DNA of 64,000 nucleotides from Pelagibacterium halotolerans B2 (GCF_000230555.1 NC_016078.1:3371001-3435000); one strand, 5' to 3'. Counted from the stretch's first letter, positions 47,709-56,488 are shown. The notes: generated by a model not told the origin, from the letters alone. Numbers and translations: made by a program.

Positions 47709-47978
47709 ATGTCGATTACTGCTGAGCGCAAGGCTGAGCTCATCAAGGACTATGCTACAAAGGCTGGCGATACCGGTTCTCCGGAAGTTCAGGTCGCCAT
47801 CCTCACCGAGCGCATCAACAATTTGACCGACCATTTCAAGACCCACGGCAAGGACAATCACTCCCGCCGCGGGCTGTTGAAGATGGTCGCGACGCGCCGT
47901 TCGCTTCTCGACTATGTCAAGCGCGGCGACGAAGCGCGGTATCAGAGCCTGATCGAACGGCTCGGCATCCGCCGCTAG
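47709..47978 (+). CDS. rpsO: 30S ribosomal protein S15
   Basis: This 89-residue protein has [21 protein letters not shown] at the start and [20 protein letters not shown], the S15 signature. It binds the central domain of 16S rRNA. ATG 47709 is the family start; GGGATATTACG precedes it. Its TAG stop is the first codon of repeat copy 3. Confidence 0.97.
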   Translation: MSITAERKAELIKDYATKAGDTGSPEVQVAILTERINNLTDHFKTHGKDNHSRRGLLKMVATRRSLLDYVKRGDEARYQSLIERLGIRR

Positions 47979-48081
47979 AGCGTGTCCAGCAAAAGTGGAA
48001 ACGGTTTTGCGGTTCGGACACGCGATAAAACAAAGGCTTAGAGCCAAGGATTTGATTCAATCAAATCCTGAACGGCTCTAG
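47976..48081 (+). repeat. Palindromic element, copy 3 (rpsO stop at left end)
   Basis: The element begins TAGAGCGTGTCCAGCAAAAG and ends GGCTCTAG. Hairpin arms GCGTGTCC/GGACACGC enclose GCAAAA/TTTTGC, and a second palindrome GGATTTGATT/AATCAAATCC follows. It is almost identical to copy 2 in opposite orientation. The left TAG (47976-47978) is the rpsO stop codon. Confidence 0.9.
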
Positions 48082-48109
48082 TGTTTTGAACTTCGGTGCG
48101 GGGCCGGCA

Positions 48110-48178
48110 ACCCGGAAGCGTTCTCAGAAAAAGTGGAAACCGGTTTTTCGCTTCGAGACCGCGACCAGAAAAGGGACC
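48110..48178 (+). repeat. Palindromic element, copy 4 (degenerate, truncated)
   Basis: GGAAGCGTTCTCAGAAAAAG, TGGAAACCGGTTTTTCGCTTC and GAGACCGCGACCAGA keep the family's hairpin layout with many changes. The terminal TAGAGC is lost, and the second half is missing. It is in the pnp leader, 30 bp after copy 3. Confidence 0.65.
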
Positions 48179-48266
48179 GCTGGCCCCGTATCGCATCGGC
48201 AACGGGCAATGGGGCCCGTTGTCATTCTGCCGGAAGCGCCTTCGGGGGGCATGGCAGGATCGCCGG

Positions 48267-48400
48267 AGGCTCCGGTCACTTCTGCAACAGAAGCCTGAGC
48301 CTCTCGCCATCTTGTCCATGTTCCGGAACTTGAGGGACGCCTTTGGCGCCACCGGCGACAGGCTCTTTTCCGACGCTGCTAGCCAGCGCGTCGGGAGCCT
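48267..48400 (+). promoter_or_regulatory. Two strong hairpins in the pnp leader with interchangeable arms
   Basis: Hairpin 1 (48267-48302) has outer AGGCTC/GAGCCT and inner CTTCTG/CAGAAG with a CAA loop. Hairpin 2 (48360-48400) has outer AGGCTC/GAGCCT and inner CCGACGC/GCGTCGG, ending 22 bp before the pnp ATG. PNPase of enterics autoregulates through an RNase III-cut stem-loop in its leader, so a similar role is plausible. The identical outer arms allow alternative pairings between the two hairpins. Confidence 0.55.
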
Positions 48401-48422
48401 TTCGCACAAGAAGGAATGTCTC

Positions 48423-50561
48423 ATGACAATCAATTTCGACCACCACAAAGTCGAACTCGACTGGGGCGGGCAGCCCTTAACGCTCGAAACGGGCAAGGTC
48501 GCCCGTCAGGCCGATGGCGCCGTGCTCGCCACCCTTGGCGAGACCGTGGTTCTGGCCACCGTCGTATCCGCCAAGACGCCCAAGGCTGGCATCGATTTCT
48601 TCCCGCTCACCGTCAACTACCAGGAAAAATACTTTGCCGCCGGCAAGATCCCCGGTGGTTATTTCAAGCGCGAAGGTCGCCCGACCGAAGCCGAAACCCT
48701 CACCTCGCGCCTGATCGACCGCCCGATCCGTCCCCTGTTCCCCGCCGGGTACAAGAACGAGACCCAGGTCATCATCACCGTGCTCCAGCACGATATGGAA
48801 AATGAGCCCGACGTGCTCGCCATGGTTGCCGCCTCCGCCGCGCTCACCATTTCCGGCGTGCCTTTCATGGGCCCGATCGGCGCCGCGCGCGTCGGCTATA
48901 TCGATGGCGAATACGTCCTCAACACGCCCCTGGACAAAAAGGGTGATTCCAAGCTCGACCTCGTCATGGCCGGCACCGCCGACGCCGTGCTGATGGTGGA
49001 ATCGGAAGCCAAGGAGCTTTCCGAGGACGTCATGCTCGGCGCCGTGATGTTCGGTCACAGCCAGAGCCAGAAGGTGATCGACGCGATCATCAAGCTTGCC
49101 GAACTGGCCGCCAAGGAGCCCCGCGAGTTCGAGCCCGCCGACATGAGCGCGCTCGAGGGCGAAATGCTCGCGCTGATCGAAACCGAGCTGCGCGACGCCT
49201 ACAAGAACACCGACAAGATGGCCCGCTACGACGCGGTCGATGCGGTAAAGGCCAAGGTCAAGGCGCACTTCATCCCCGAAGAGGGCGAAGCGGCCTATAC
49301 GCCTGAACAGGTCGGTGCAGTGTTCAAGTCGCTGCAGGCCAAGGTCGTGCGCTGGAACATTCTCGACACCAAGACCCGTATCGATGGCCGCGATCTCGAA
49401 ACGGTCCGCCCCATCGTGTCCGAAGTCGGCGTCCTGCCCCGCACCCACGGCTCGGCCATCTTCACCCGCGGTGAAACCCAGGCGCTGGTCGTTGCCACGC
49501 TCGGTACCGCCGATGACGAGCAGTTCATCGATTCGCTTGAAGGCACCTACAAGCAGAACTTCCTGCTCCACTACAATTTCCCGCCCTATTCGGTCGGTGA
49601 AGCCGGCCGCATGGGTTCGCCCGGACGCCGCGAAATCGGCCACGGCAAGCTCGCATGGCGCGCCATCAATCCGGTTCGCCCCACGGCGGAAGAATTCCCC
49701 TACACCCTGCGTGTGGTCTCCGAGATCACCGAATCCAACGGTTCGTCCTCGATGGCGACCGTGTGCGGCACCTCGCTGGCGCTCATGGATGCGGGCGTTC
49801 CCATGAAAAAGGCCGTCGCCGGCATCGCCATGGGCCTGATCCTCGAAGGCGAAAAATTCGCCGTGCTGTCAGACATCCTGGGTGATGAAGATCACCTCGG
49901 CGACATGGACTTTAAAGTGGCCGGCACCCATGACGGCGTGACAAGCCTGCAGATGGACATCAAGATCGCCGGCATCACCGAAGAGATCATGAAGATCGCC
50001 CTGGCCCAGGCCAAGGACGGACGCAAGCATATCCTTGGCGAAATGGCCAAGGCCATCGACACCGCGCGTTCGGAAGTGGGCGAGTTCGCCCCGCGCATCG
50101 AAACGCTCAAGATCCCGACCGACAAGATCCGTGAAGTGATCGGCACCGGCGGCAAGGTGATCCGTGAGATCGTCGAAAAGACCGGCGCCAAGATCAACAT
50201 CGAAGACGATGGCACGGTCAAGGTTTCCTCGTCCGACGGCAAGCAGATCGATGCGGCCATCAAGTGGATCAAGTCGATCACCGACGAGCCCGAAGTTGGC
50301 GAAATCTACCAGGGCACAGTGGTCAAGACCGCCGATTTCGGCGCGTTCGTGAACTTCTTCGGTGCCAAGGACGGTCTGGTGCACATCTCCCAGCTCGCCG
50401 AAGAGCGCGTGGGCAAGACCACCGACGTCGTCAAGGAAGGCGACAAGGTCTGGGTCAAGCTTTTGGGCTTTGACGAGCGCGGCAAGGTCCGCCTCTCCAT
50501 GAAGGTCGTCGACCAGGAGACCGGCAAGGAAAAGACCAGGGAAGAAGCCGACGCCGAGTAA
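48423..50561 (+). CDS. pnp: Polyribonucleotide nucleotidyltransferase
   Basis: This 712-residue exoribonuclease has two RNase PH domains ([20 protein letters not shown]; second near [13 protein letters not shown] and [10 protein letters not shown]), KH ([27 protein letters not shown]) and S1 ([20 protein letters not shown]) domains. It degrades RNA phosphorolytically and joins the degradosome. ATG 48423 follows AAGGAA; codons upstream in frame are repeat-derived. An intrinsic terminator follows 30 bp after the stop. Confidence 0.98.
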   Translation: MTINFDHHKVELDWGGQPLTLETGKVARQADGAVLATLGETVVLATVVSAKTPKAGIDFFPLTVNYQEKYFAAGKIPGGYFKREGRPTEAETLTSRLIDRPIRPLFPAGYKNETQVIITVLQHDMENEPDVLAMVAASAALTISGVPFMGPIGAARVGYIDGEYVLNTPLDKKGDSKLDLVMAGTADAVLMVESEAKELSEDVMLGAVMFGHSQSQKVIDAIIKLAELAAKEPREFEPADMSALEGEMLALIETELRDAYKNTDKMARYDAVDAVKAKVKAHFIPEEGEAAYTPEQVGAVFKSLQAKVVRWNILDTKTRIDGRDLETVRPIVSEVGVLPRTHGSAIFTRGETQALVVATLGTADDEQFIDSLEGTYKQNFLLHYNFPPYSVGEAGRMGSPGRREIGHGKLAWRAINPVRPTAEEFPYTLRVVSEITESNGSSSMATVCGTSLALMDAGVPMKKAVAGIAMGLILEGEKFAVLSDILGDEDHLGDMDFKVAGTHDGVTSLQMDIKIAGITEEIMKIALAQAKDGRKHILGEMAKAIDTARSEVGEFAPRIETLKIPTDKIREVIGTGGKVIREIVEKTGAKINIEDDGTVKVSSSDGKQIDAAIKWIKSITDEPEVGEIYQGTVVKTADFGAFVNFFGAKDGLVHISQLAEERVGKTTDVVKEGDKVWVKLLGFDERGKVRLSMKVVDQETGKEKTREEADAE

Positions 50562-50590
50562 CCGGCCAGCTTTTTTCAAGTAATGCACAG

Positions 50591-50622
50591 CCCGGCGCCC
50601 CGAAAGGAGCGCCGGGTTTTTT
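50591..50622 (+). terminator. Intrinsic terminator of pnp
   Basis: An 8-bp stem CCCGGCGC/GCGCCGGG with a 10-nt loop is followed by six T. Confidence 0.92.
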
Positions 50623-50712
50623 CGTGTCGCGGGCAAAAAAATAGTGATGAAATGTCGGACGGACGCATCGGGAAGCGTCCTTGCGACAGACACGCATCCA
50701 AGGGAGAGAAAA

Positions 50713-51138
50713 ATGCGCTTCATGGTGATGATAAAGGCATCCGCAGACAGCGAGGCCGATATGGAGCCCCAGGAGGGCCTGCTGCTCGAAATGGGCAAAT
50801 ACAATGAGGAACTGGTCAGGGCCGGGATCATGGTCGATGGCGCGGGCCTGATGTCGACGTCGAAAGGCGCCCGCGTTCAGGTCGCCGATGGCAAGCCCAT
50901 CATAACCGATGGCCCCTTCACCGAGATCAAGGAAGTGATCGCCGGGTTCTGGATCTGGAACTGTTCTTCGCTGCAGGAAGCCATCGACTGGGTCGCCAAA
51001 TGCCCCATCGCCCACGGCCAGGACCGCTTCGAGATCCGCCAGATGCACGAACTCGAGGATTTCGCCACCGAAGGCGAAGGCTATGAGCAGCACAAGAAGG
51101 TCGAAGCCGAACTCGCCGCGCAAAAGTCGGGGGCCTGA
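50713..51138 (+). CDS. YciI-family (DGPF domain) protein
   Basis: This 141-residue ferredoxin-like protein has MRFMVMIKASADSEAD at the start and the family-naming motif TDGPFTEIKEVIAGFW, the DGPF/YCII domain. Family members are often linked to ECF sigma factors or small-molecule enzymes, but none is here. It is followed by a hydrolase gene after two bases and probably forms an operon of three with that gene and the GFA gene. Strong GGGAGAG site. Confidence 0.9.
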   Translation: MRFMVMIKASADSEADMEPQEGLLLEMGKYNEELVRAGIMVDGAGLMSTSKGARVQVADGKPIITDGPFTEIKEVIAGFWIWNCSSLQEAIDWVAKCPIAHGQDRFEIRQMHELEDFATEGEGYEQHKKVEAELAAQKSGA

Positions 51139-51140
51139 CC

Positions 51141-51929
51141 ATGCCCAAAGTCAAATCCGCCGATGGCAGCGCCATCGGCTATGAGACCCATGGCACCGGC
51201 CCGCTCGTGATCGTTGTCGCCGGCGCCACCCAGTATCGCGCCGTCGATACCGATACGCCCAAACTGGCCGACATCCTCGCCCGGCGTTTCACGGTCGTGC
51301 TTTACGACCGGCGCGGCCGTGGGGGAAGCGGCAACACCGAGCCCTACGCCGTCAACCGCGAGATCGAGGACATCGAAGCCCTGATCGATGCGCTCGGCGG
51401 GTCTGCCATGCTCTATGGCATGAGTTCGGGCGCCGTGCTGGCCTTGGAGGCCGCCGCGTCCCTTCCCCGCAAGGTTACCCGGGTCATCTGCTACGAACCG
51501 CCCATCAACACCGCCCAATCCAAGGATGACGCTTTCTCCGATCTGGCGGAGATGGAAGCTTATAAGGCTCGTGGCGACGGGGCCGGCGCCATGGAGGCCT
51601 TCATGCTCTCTGTCGGCACGCCGCCCGAGCATGTCGAAGGTTTCAAGCAGAGTCCGCAATGGGCGGCCTATGCCGCTGTCGGAACCACCATCGCCCACGA
51701 TTTCCGCATCCTGGCCGAGGCCACAAAGACCGATATGAAGGCCCGCTGGCGCGGCATCGCCCAGCCTGTCCTCGTCGTCAATGGCGATCAGAGCTTCGAT
51801 TTCATGGCCGCGGCAGCCGACACCGCCGCCGCATCGCTGCCCAGCGCGACACGGAAAACCCTGCCCGGCCAGGGACACGGTCCAGCACCCGACAGTGTCG
51901 CGCCGGTCATCATCGAATTTTTCTCCTGA
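51141..51929 (+). CDS. Alpha/beta hydrolase
   Basis: This 262-residue alpha/beta-hydrolase fold protein has oxyanion-side HGTGPLVIVVAGATQY, nucleophile elbow GMSSG (Ser, residues 93-97), and a final GQGHGPAPD with catalytic His. The acid is likely in LVVNGDQSFDF. The substrate is unknown. It is part of the YciI-hydrolase-GFA operon. Confidence 0.88.
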   Translation: MPKVKSADGSAIGYETHGTGPLVIVVAGATQYRAVDTDTPKLADILARRFTVVLYDRRGRGGSGNTEPYAVNREIEDIEALIDALGGSAMLYGMSSGAVLALEAAASLPRKVTRVICYEPPINTAQSKDDAFSDLAEMEAYKARGDGAGAMEAFMLSVGTPPEHVEGFKQSPQWAAYAAVGTTIAHDFRILAEATKTDMKARWRGIAQPVLVVNGDQSFDFMAAAADTAAASLPSATRKTLPGQGHGPAPDSVAPVIIEFFS

Positions 51930-51938
51930 GGCATCGAA

Positions 51939-52364
51939 ATGAAAAAGACCCATTCCGGCTCGTGCCATTGCGGCGCCGTCCATTTCACCGCTCCTCTCGA
52001 TCTCGATGAGGGCATCCGCAAATGCAACTGCACTTTTTGCTTCAAGACCGGTTATCGCAAGGCGTTCGTCTATGGCGATTCGGTGCGGGTGACCCGGGGT
52101 GAAGCCCATATCGGCCATTACACCGCCGATCCCTCCTCATGGCCGCAGGGCACGATCGATCACATGTTCTGCAAGACATGCGGCACGCAGGTCTTCTCGC
52201 GCGGCTATCTCGAATTCGAGCCCTTCAACGGCTGGTTCCACGCCGTCAACGTGTCCACACTGGACGATGTGACGCCTCAAGAGCTCGATGCCGCCCCCAT
52301 CGTCTACGAGGACGGCCTTCACGACCAGCAGATGCAGGCTCCGACCCTGACCGGTTATCTCTAG
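51939..52364 (+). CDS. GFA family (zinc-ribbon) protein
   Basis: This 141-residue protein has the GFA zinc ligands: CHCGAVHF, CNCTFCFKTG and CKTCGTQVF. It is a paralogue of the 40001-40369 protein, with about 30-40% apparent similarity by eye in the cysteine blocks. The function is unproven. Its stop TAG is the first three bases of repeat copy 7. Confidence 0.88.
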   Translation: MKKTHSGSCHCGAVHFTAPLDLDEGIRKCNCTFCFKTGYRKAFVYGDSVRVTRGEAHIGHYTADPSSWPQGTIDHMFCKTCGTQVFSRGYLEFEPFNGWFHAVNVSTLDDVTPQELDAAPIVYEDGLHDQQMQAPTLTGYL

Positions 52365-52428
52365 AGCGCTTCCAGGATAAATGGGCACCACTTATCCGGT
52401 TCGAAAGCGCGACAAAACAATGCTCTAG
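52362..52428 (+). repeat. Palindromic element, copy 7 (short form, GFA stop at left end)
   Basis: This 67-bp short form begins TAGAGCGCTTCCAG, has stem GGATAAATG/CACTTATCC, and ends GCTCTAG. It lacks the second half of the 105-bp form. Its left TAG is the stop of the GFA gene. Nine bases further, another CTAGAGC gives the minus-strand TAG stop of the hydroxyacid dehydrogenase. Confidence 0.85.
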
Positions 52429-52436
52429 GGTCGCAT

Positions 52437-53477
52437 CTAGAGCGGCGACCGCCCTTCGGGCAGCACGCGATGCGGTGGCGTATGGCCGTCGAGGAAGGTG
52501 CGGATATTGACGATCACCGTCTCGCCCATCTCGATCCGTGCTTCGAGCGTTGCCGAGCCCATATGCGGGGTCAGCATCACCTTGTCGGCCCGGGCCAGCT
52601 CAACCAGCTTGGGGTTCACCCCCCTCTTGTGCTCGAAAACGTCCAGCGCGGCGCCCGAAAGGTGCCCCGACGCCACGAGGTCGGCCAGCGCGTCCTCGTC
52701 CACCAGTTCCGGCCTTGAGATATTGACGACGAACGCCCCCGGCTTGAGCCGCTTCATGCAGTCCGCTGACAGGATGTTGACGGTATCGCGGGTATGGGGT
52801 GTGTGCAGCGAAACGATGTCGACATGCTCGGCCATCTCCTCGAGCGAGGCCCAATAGGTCGCGCCCAGCGCCTCCTCGATCTGCGGCGCCTTGCGCGTGC
52901 GCCCGCAATAATGGATCGAAAGCCCGAAGGCCTTTGCCCGCCGGGCCACCGCCGTGCCGATGCGCCCCAGCCCCACGATGCCCAGTGCCTTGCCCCCGAG
53001 CCGCCGCCCCAGCATCCATGTGGGCGACCAGCCCGGCCATGTGCCGTCCTTGAGCAGCACCCTGGCGCCCTCTGTCACCCGGCGCGGCACGGAAAGCATC
53101 AGCGCCATGGCCATGTCGGCTGTATCCTCGGTCAGGACCGAGGGTGTGTTGGTGACGGTGATCCCCGCTGCATGCGCCGCTTCGATGTTGATGTTGTCGA
53201 ACCCGTTGCCGAACTGGGCAATCAGTTTGACCCCGCTGGGCATCTGCGCGATGAACCCCGAATCGATGCGGTCGGTTATCGATGAAACCAGAACGTCGGC
53301 CCCGTTGAGCGCGCTCAATAGCGCCGTCGAATCGAGCGGGGCGTCGCTCTGGTTGAATGTGACCTCGAACAGCGCCGCCATGCGCGCCTCGACCGGCTCC
53401 GGCAACCGGCGGGAAACGACGATTCTGGCCCGGTCCCGGGTCACACGATCACCATTATTGCAGACTAGCTCCGACAC
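52437..53477 (-). CDS. D-2-hydroxyacid dehydrogenase (glyoxylate/hydroxypyruvate reductase type)
   Basis: This 346-residue NAD(P)-dependent dehydrogenase has Rossmann motif GIVGLGRIGTAVARRA, catalytic Arg in VNISRPELVDEDAL, and His in LTPHMGSATLEAR. It resembles D-glycerate dehydrogenases of alphaproteobacteria; the precise substrate cannot be told. The start may be a few codons downstream (ATG at 53477 is taken). Its stop lies in a CTAGAGC next to repeat copy 7. Confidence 0.88.
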   Translation of the reverse strand: MSELVCNNGDRVTRDRARIVVSRRLPEPVEARMAALFEVTFNQSDAPLDSTALLSALNGADVLVSSITDRIDSGFIAQMPSGVKLIAQFGNGFDNINIEAAHAAGITVTNTPSVLTEDTADMAMALMLSVPRRVTEGARVLLKDGTWPGWSPTWMLGRRLGGKALGIVGLGRIGTAVARRAKAFGLSIHYCGRTRKAPQIEEALGATYWASLEEMAEHVDIVSLHTPHTRDTVNILSADCMKRLKPGAFVVNISRPELVDEDALADLVASGHLSGAALDVFEHKRGVNPKLVELARADKVMLTPHMGSATLEARIEMGETVIVNIRTFLDGHTPPHRVLPEGRSPL

Positions 53478-53587
53478 CGGTTTTTATCATTTTCAGCGAC
53501 CATTAAGGTCGCGCGAGTACTGTTAGGGAAAAAGCGTCGCGCTGCAAAGTCCTGCCGCGCATGCCGGTTCCGCGTTCATCGGATTTC

Positions 53588-54163
53588 ATGAGTAAGTTCT
53601 TGCGTATTTTCCTCTCCCTTCGCCTGTTGGTGGTGCTGGCTCTGGCCCTTTGCGCGCCGGCGTTTTCGGTGGCGCCGGCCCTCGCCCAGAACGCTCAGGT
53701 CGGCACGGCGAGCGGCCTGCCCATCCCCCGGTTTGTTTCGATGCGCAACGCGCCCACCAATGTCCGCGTCGGCCCCGGCACCAATTACGATATCGCCTTT
53801 ACCTTCCTGCGCCCCGGCGTTCCCGTGGAAATCACCGCCGAATTCGATACCTGGCGCCGCATTCGCGATGTGGAAGGCGATGAGGGCTGGGTGCACCAGA
53901 ACCTCGTGGTCGGCGACAGGACAGCGCTGGTCGCTCCCTGGCAGGCCGAAGGCCCCATCGCCTTGCGCGTGGCCGCTGGCCCCGAATCGGCCGTGCGCGC
54001 CTGGCTCTCCCCAAACATGCTGGTCTCGGTGCGCACCTGCACAGGCACGGCCTGCGAAATCCGCCTCAGCCACACCGGCCCCGATGGCCACGCAACCACC
54101 TATCAGGGTTTCGTCGCCCAGGAGACGCTCTGGGGTGTCTATGAGGGTGAAGTTTTCGACTGA
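53588..54163 (+). CDS. Secreted SH3-domain protein
   Basis: The protein has 191 residues. A signal peptide (MSKFLRIFLSLRLLVVLALAL, cleavage after PALAQ) is followed by two bacterial SH3-like repeats. The first is MRNAPTNVRVGPGTNYDIAFTFLRPGVPVEI, and a second is in LRVAAGPESAVRAWLSPNMLVSVRTCTG. The two Cys (TCTGTACEI) may form a disulfide. Such proteins often bind peptidoglycan. It is convergent with a small lipoprotein gene. Confidence 0.85.
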   Translation: MSKFLRIFLSLRLLVVLALALCAPAFSVAPALAQNAQVGTASGLPIPRFVSMRNAPTNVRVGPGTNYDIAFTFLRPGVPVEITAEFDTWRRIRDVEGDEGWVHQNLVVGDRTALVAPWQAEGPIALRVAAGPESAVRAWLSPNMLVSVRTCTGTACEIRLSHTGPDGHATTYQGFVAQETLWGVYEGEVFD

Positions 54164-54172
54164 CCGGTCCCC

Positions 54173-54313
54173 TCAGTCGGCCGGGCTGCATTCCACCATG
54201 TCATAGGGTGTGACCACGCAATCATGTCCGGCCCCGGCCGGCGGTGTCGTGGTCTGGCATGCGCTTGTCAGGATCGTTGCGAAAAGCACGAGAACCGTTT
54301 GCACCAGTTTCAT
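54173..54313 (-). CDS. Small lipoprotein, 46 residues
   Basis: The reading frame from ATG 54313 to TGA 54173 encodes MKLVQTVLVLFATILTSAC, lipid-anchored at that Cys (lipobox LTSAC), then QTTTPPAGAGHDCVVTPYDM and VECSPAD. It is preceded by GGCGGAGCGATGGGACG, which offers a ribosome site. The mature part has two more Cys in a D/P/T-rich short peptide. It lies downstream of irr on the same strand, 24 bp after its stop. The function is unknown. Confidence 0.65.
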   Translation of the reverse strand: MKLVQTVLVLFATILTSACQTTTPPAGAGHDCVVTPYDMVECSPAD

Positions 54314-54336
54314 CGTCCCATCGCTCCGCCGGTGCC

Positions 54337-54777
54337 CTATTGCGTGCGCTTGACCCGCACGATGACGTCCACATGGGTCACTTTCATGCCTTCGGGCGCA
54401 TCGGGAATGCCGGCGATCTTGATCGAATCGGAGGGAATATCCTCGATCCGCTGTTCGTCCTCGATAAAGAAGTGGTGGTGGTCGGTGGTGTCGGTGTCGA
54501 AATAGGACCGTGCAGCGTCCACCGAGATTTCGCGCAACAGCCCGGCCTGCCGGAACTGGTGCAGCGAATTGTAGATGGTGGCCAGGGAAACCTGCACCCC
54601 CGCGCCCTCGGCTTCCGAATGGAGCTGTTCGGCGTTGACGTGCCGGTGCGGTCCGGAAAACAGAAGTTCGGCCAGCGCGAGCCGCTGGCGGGTGGGCCGC
54701 AGCCCGGCCATGCGCAGCACGGCCATAAGGCAGGGGCCGCGTGAGGGATGCGCCTCGGCCCTAATCGATGCAGTCAT
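54337..54777 (-). CDS. irr: Iron response regulator Irr (Fur family)
   Basis: This 146-residue Fur-like regulator has winged-helix segment LRPTRQRLALAELLF and VSLATIYNSLHQFRQAGLL. The Irr-specific histidine cluster TDHHHFF binds heme or metal. It lacks the Cys-Pro heme motif of Bradyrhizobium Irr, as do Rhizobium-type proteins. It is a haem-responsive regulator of iron genes. It is divergent from hpf; in many relatives irr neighbours fabA instead. Confidence 0.94.
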   Translation of the reverse strand: MTASIRAEAHPSRGPCLMAVLRMAGLRPTRQRLALAELLFSGPHRHVNAEQLHSEAEGAGVQVSLATIYNSLHQFRQAGLLREISVDAARSYFDTDTTDHHHFFIEDEQRIEDIPSDSIKIAGIPDAPEGMKVTHVDVIVRVKRTQ

Positions 54778-55218
54778 TGGCTCTGTTTTTTTGTTCGGAA
54801 ATTGCCATTATGTGCCGGACTATACCGGGCCGGGCACCCCGACACAAGAACTCCCCGGTTTCCCGCGCGTCATGGTCGCATCCCGCGGTTCACTGCCCCC
54901 GTTGGCCGACGTCGCCGGCCCGTGTCGGTACGCCGGGAAATCGGTCCGGCCATTGCCGTCCGTCCGGCAGCCGACGCGACCGGGCTCCCAAACTAAACCA
55001 TTGAAAAAATGACATTTATCGAAATATGCGATCGGTCGGGAACGCGCGGCCCATGCCCGATGTTATCCACCGTCACCACTTGAAAGTGATGCCGCTGTCC
55101 CGGTTCTGATTGCCAAGGGTCAGCCAAGGGGTCTAGACTCCATCCTGCCCGCCGGAATTTGGGTGCAGAAGAGTTTGGCTCCCGTGCCGGGCATCCGAAA
55201 CCAGACCAAGAGGCCATC
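54778..55218. other. irr-hpf divergent intergenic region, no gene seen
   Basis: This 440-bp gap carries promoters for irr (minus) and hpf (plus). An AT-rich stretch at 54990-55030 (ATTGAAAAAATGACATTTATC) may be the hpf promoter. One DnaA-box-like TTATCCACC occurs at 55063-55071. I see no ORF with a recognisable product. It is one proposed inversion breakpoint. Confidence 0.5.
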
Positions 55219-55794
55219 ATGAGCTTGCGTGTATCTGGCAAAAACATGGACGTCGGGGAGACCCTTCGTGGCACCGCCACCGATCGGATCGACGCTGTGG
55301 TTGGGAAATATTTCGATGGAGGATATGACGGTCATCTGACCCTCGAGCCCGAAGGCATCGGGTTCAAGGCCGATTGCATGATTCATCTCGATACCGGCGT
55401 CGTGCTGCAGGCCACCGCCTCGGCCAATGACGCGACGGCGGCCTATGAGGATATGGCCACCCACATCGAAAAGCGCCTCCGGCGCTACAAGCGCAAGCTC
55501 AAGAATCACAGACGCTCCACCAATGGAACGGGAGCGGCGGACGGCTATTCGGCCTATGTGCTCGCCGCGCCCGACGACGATATCGAACTCGACGAGGATT
55601 TTGCGCCGCCCGTCATTGCCGAGGCCACCTCCAACCTGCGCACCATGAGCGTGGGCGAGGCGGTTATGGAGCTTGATCTGTCACAGTCCGATGTAATTGT
55701 GTTCCGGCACGCTGGACACGGGGGCATGAATGTGGTTTACCGCCGGGCCGACGGGAACATCGGATGGATCGATCCGGCCCTGTCGCAAACATGA
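55219..55794 (+). CDS. hpf: Ribosome hibernation promoting factor (long form)
   Basis: This 191-residue protein has an N-terminal S30AE domain (SLRVSGKNMDVGETLRGTATDRIDAVVGKYF, with basic KRLRRYKRKLKNH), a variable linker, and a C-terminal dimerisation domain (MSVGEAVMELDLSQSDVIVFRHA). It is the long HPF type that makes 100S ribosomes without RMF. ptsN follows. In relatives hpf follows rpoN directly. Confidence 0.96.
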   Translation: MSLRVSGKNMDVGETLRGTATDRIDAVVGKYFDGGYDGHLTLEPEGIGFKADCMIHLDTGVVLQATASANDATAAYEDMATHIEKRLRRYKRKLKNHRRSTNGTGAADGYSAYVLAAPDDDIELDEDFAPPVIAEATSNLRTMSVGEAVMELDLSQSDVIVFRHAGHGGMNVVYRRADGNIGWIDPALSQT

Positions 55795-55960
55795 CGCGCA
55801 ATGGCGCGGTCCCGGGGAGGGTGGATGCCACCTTCCCGGACGGGAAACGCGCCGGACACATTGCCCCCTCACCGTTGTATAGGACAACGCAAATGGCGTG
55901 GGCTCGATATGAGATTGTCGGCGGTCATTGAAGAGAAACGTCACCCAAAAGGTTTGTTAA

Positions 55961-56428
55961 ATGGAACTTGCTGACATCCTGTCGCAGGATTCGATCATTG
56001 CCTGCGCTAAGGTCGCGAGCAAACGCCAGCTCCTTCAACTCCTGGCTGATCGTGCGTCTGAACTCGTCGGTATCGACGCGCAGGTGATCTTCGAGACACT
56101 GCAGAACCGCGAGCAGCTCGGCTCGACCGGCCTGGGCAATGGCATCGCCATCCCCCATGGCAAGATCAAGGGCCTGCCCAGCGTCACGGCGGTCTTTGCC
56201 CGCCTTGCCCAGCCCATCGATTTCGACGCCGTGGACGACCAGCCGGTCGACCTCGTCGTCATGCTCCTGGCCCCCGAAGGGTCGGGTGCCGATCATTTGA
56301 AGGCCCTCAGCCGCGTCGCGCGCCTGCTGCGGGCCGACGGCGTCGTGGATCGGCTTCGCGCCACAAAGGATGAAACCAAGCTGCGCGACATCCTCACAAC
56401 CCCGGCCGAAGCCATCAACGCGGCCTGA
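55961..56428 (+). CDS. ptsN: PTS IIA-like nitrogen regulatory protein PtsN
   Basis: This 155-residue EIIA-Ntr domain has phospho-acceptor His in GNGIAIPHGK and family residues AVFARLAQPIDFDAVDDQPVDL. It is the output of PTS-Ntr, linking nitrogen, carbon and K+ homeostasis. It is separated by 166 bp from hpf and ends at a terminator. Confidence 0.95.
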   Translation: MELADILSQDSIIACAKVASKRQLLQLLADRASELVGIDAQVIFETLQNREQLGSTGLGNGIAIPHGKIKGLPSVTAVFARLAQPIDFDAVDDQPVDLVVMLLAPEGSGADHLKALSRVARLLRADGVVDRLRATKDETKLRDILTTPAEAINAA

Positions 56429-56456
56429 TCCCTACGATTGACCGCCTGATACCAAC

Positions 56457-56488
56457 AAGGCCGCCCTTTGGGGCGGCCTTTCGATTTC
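56457..56488 (+). terminator. Intrinsic terminator of ptsN
   Basis: A 9-bp stem AAGGCCGCC/GGCGGCCTT with a 6-nt loop is followed by TCGATTT. It is 29 bp past the ptsN stop. Confidence 0.85.

Noticed and set aside
52437..52443. Second CTAGAGC beside copy 7 as a separate full repeat
   Set aside because: Only the 7-bp terminus is present, and the following sequence is the coding end of the dehydrogenase. It is kept as a supporting observation only.
55063..55071. TTATCCACC as a DnaA box marking an origin
   Set aside because: It is a single near-match in 64 kb with no neighbouring boxes, so it is best explained by chance. No origin is called in the window.
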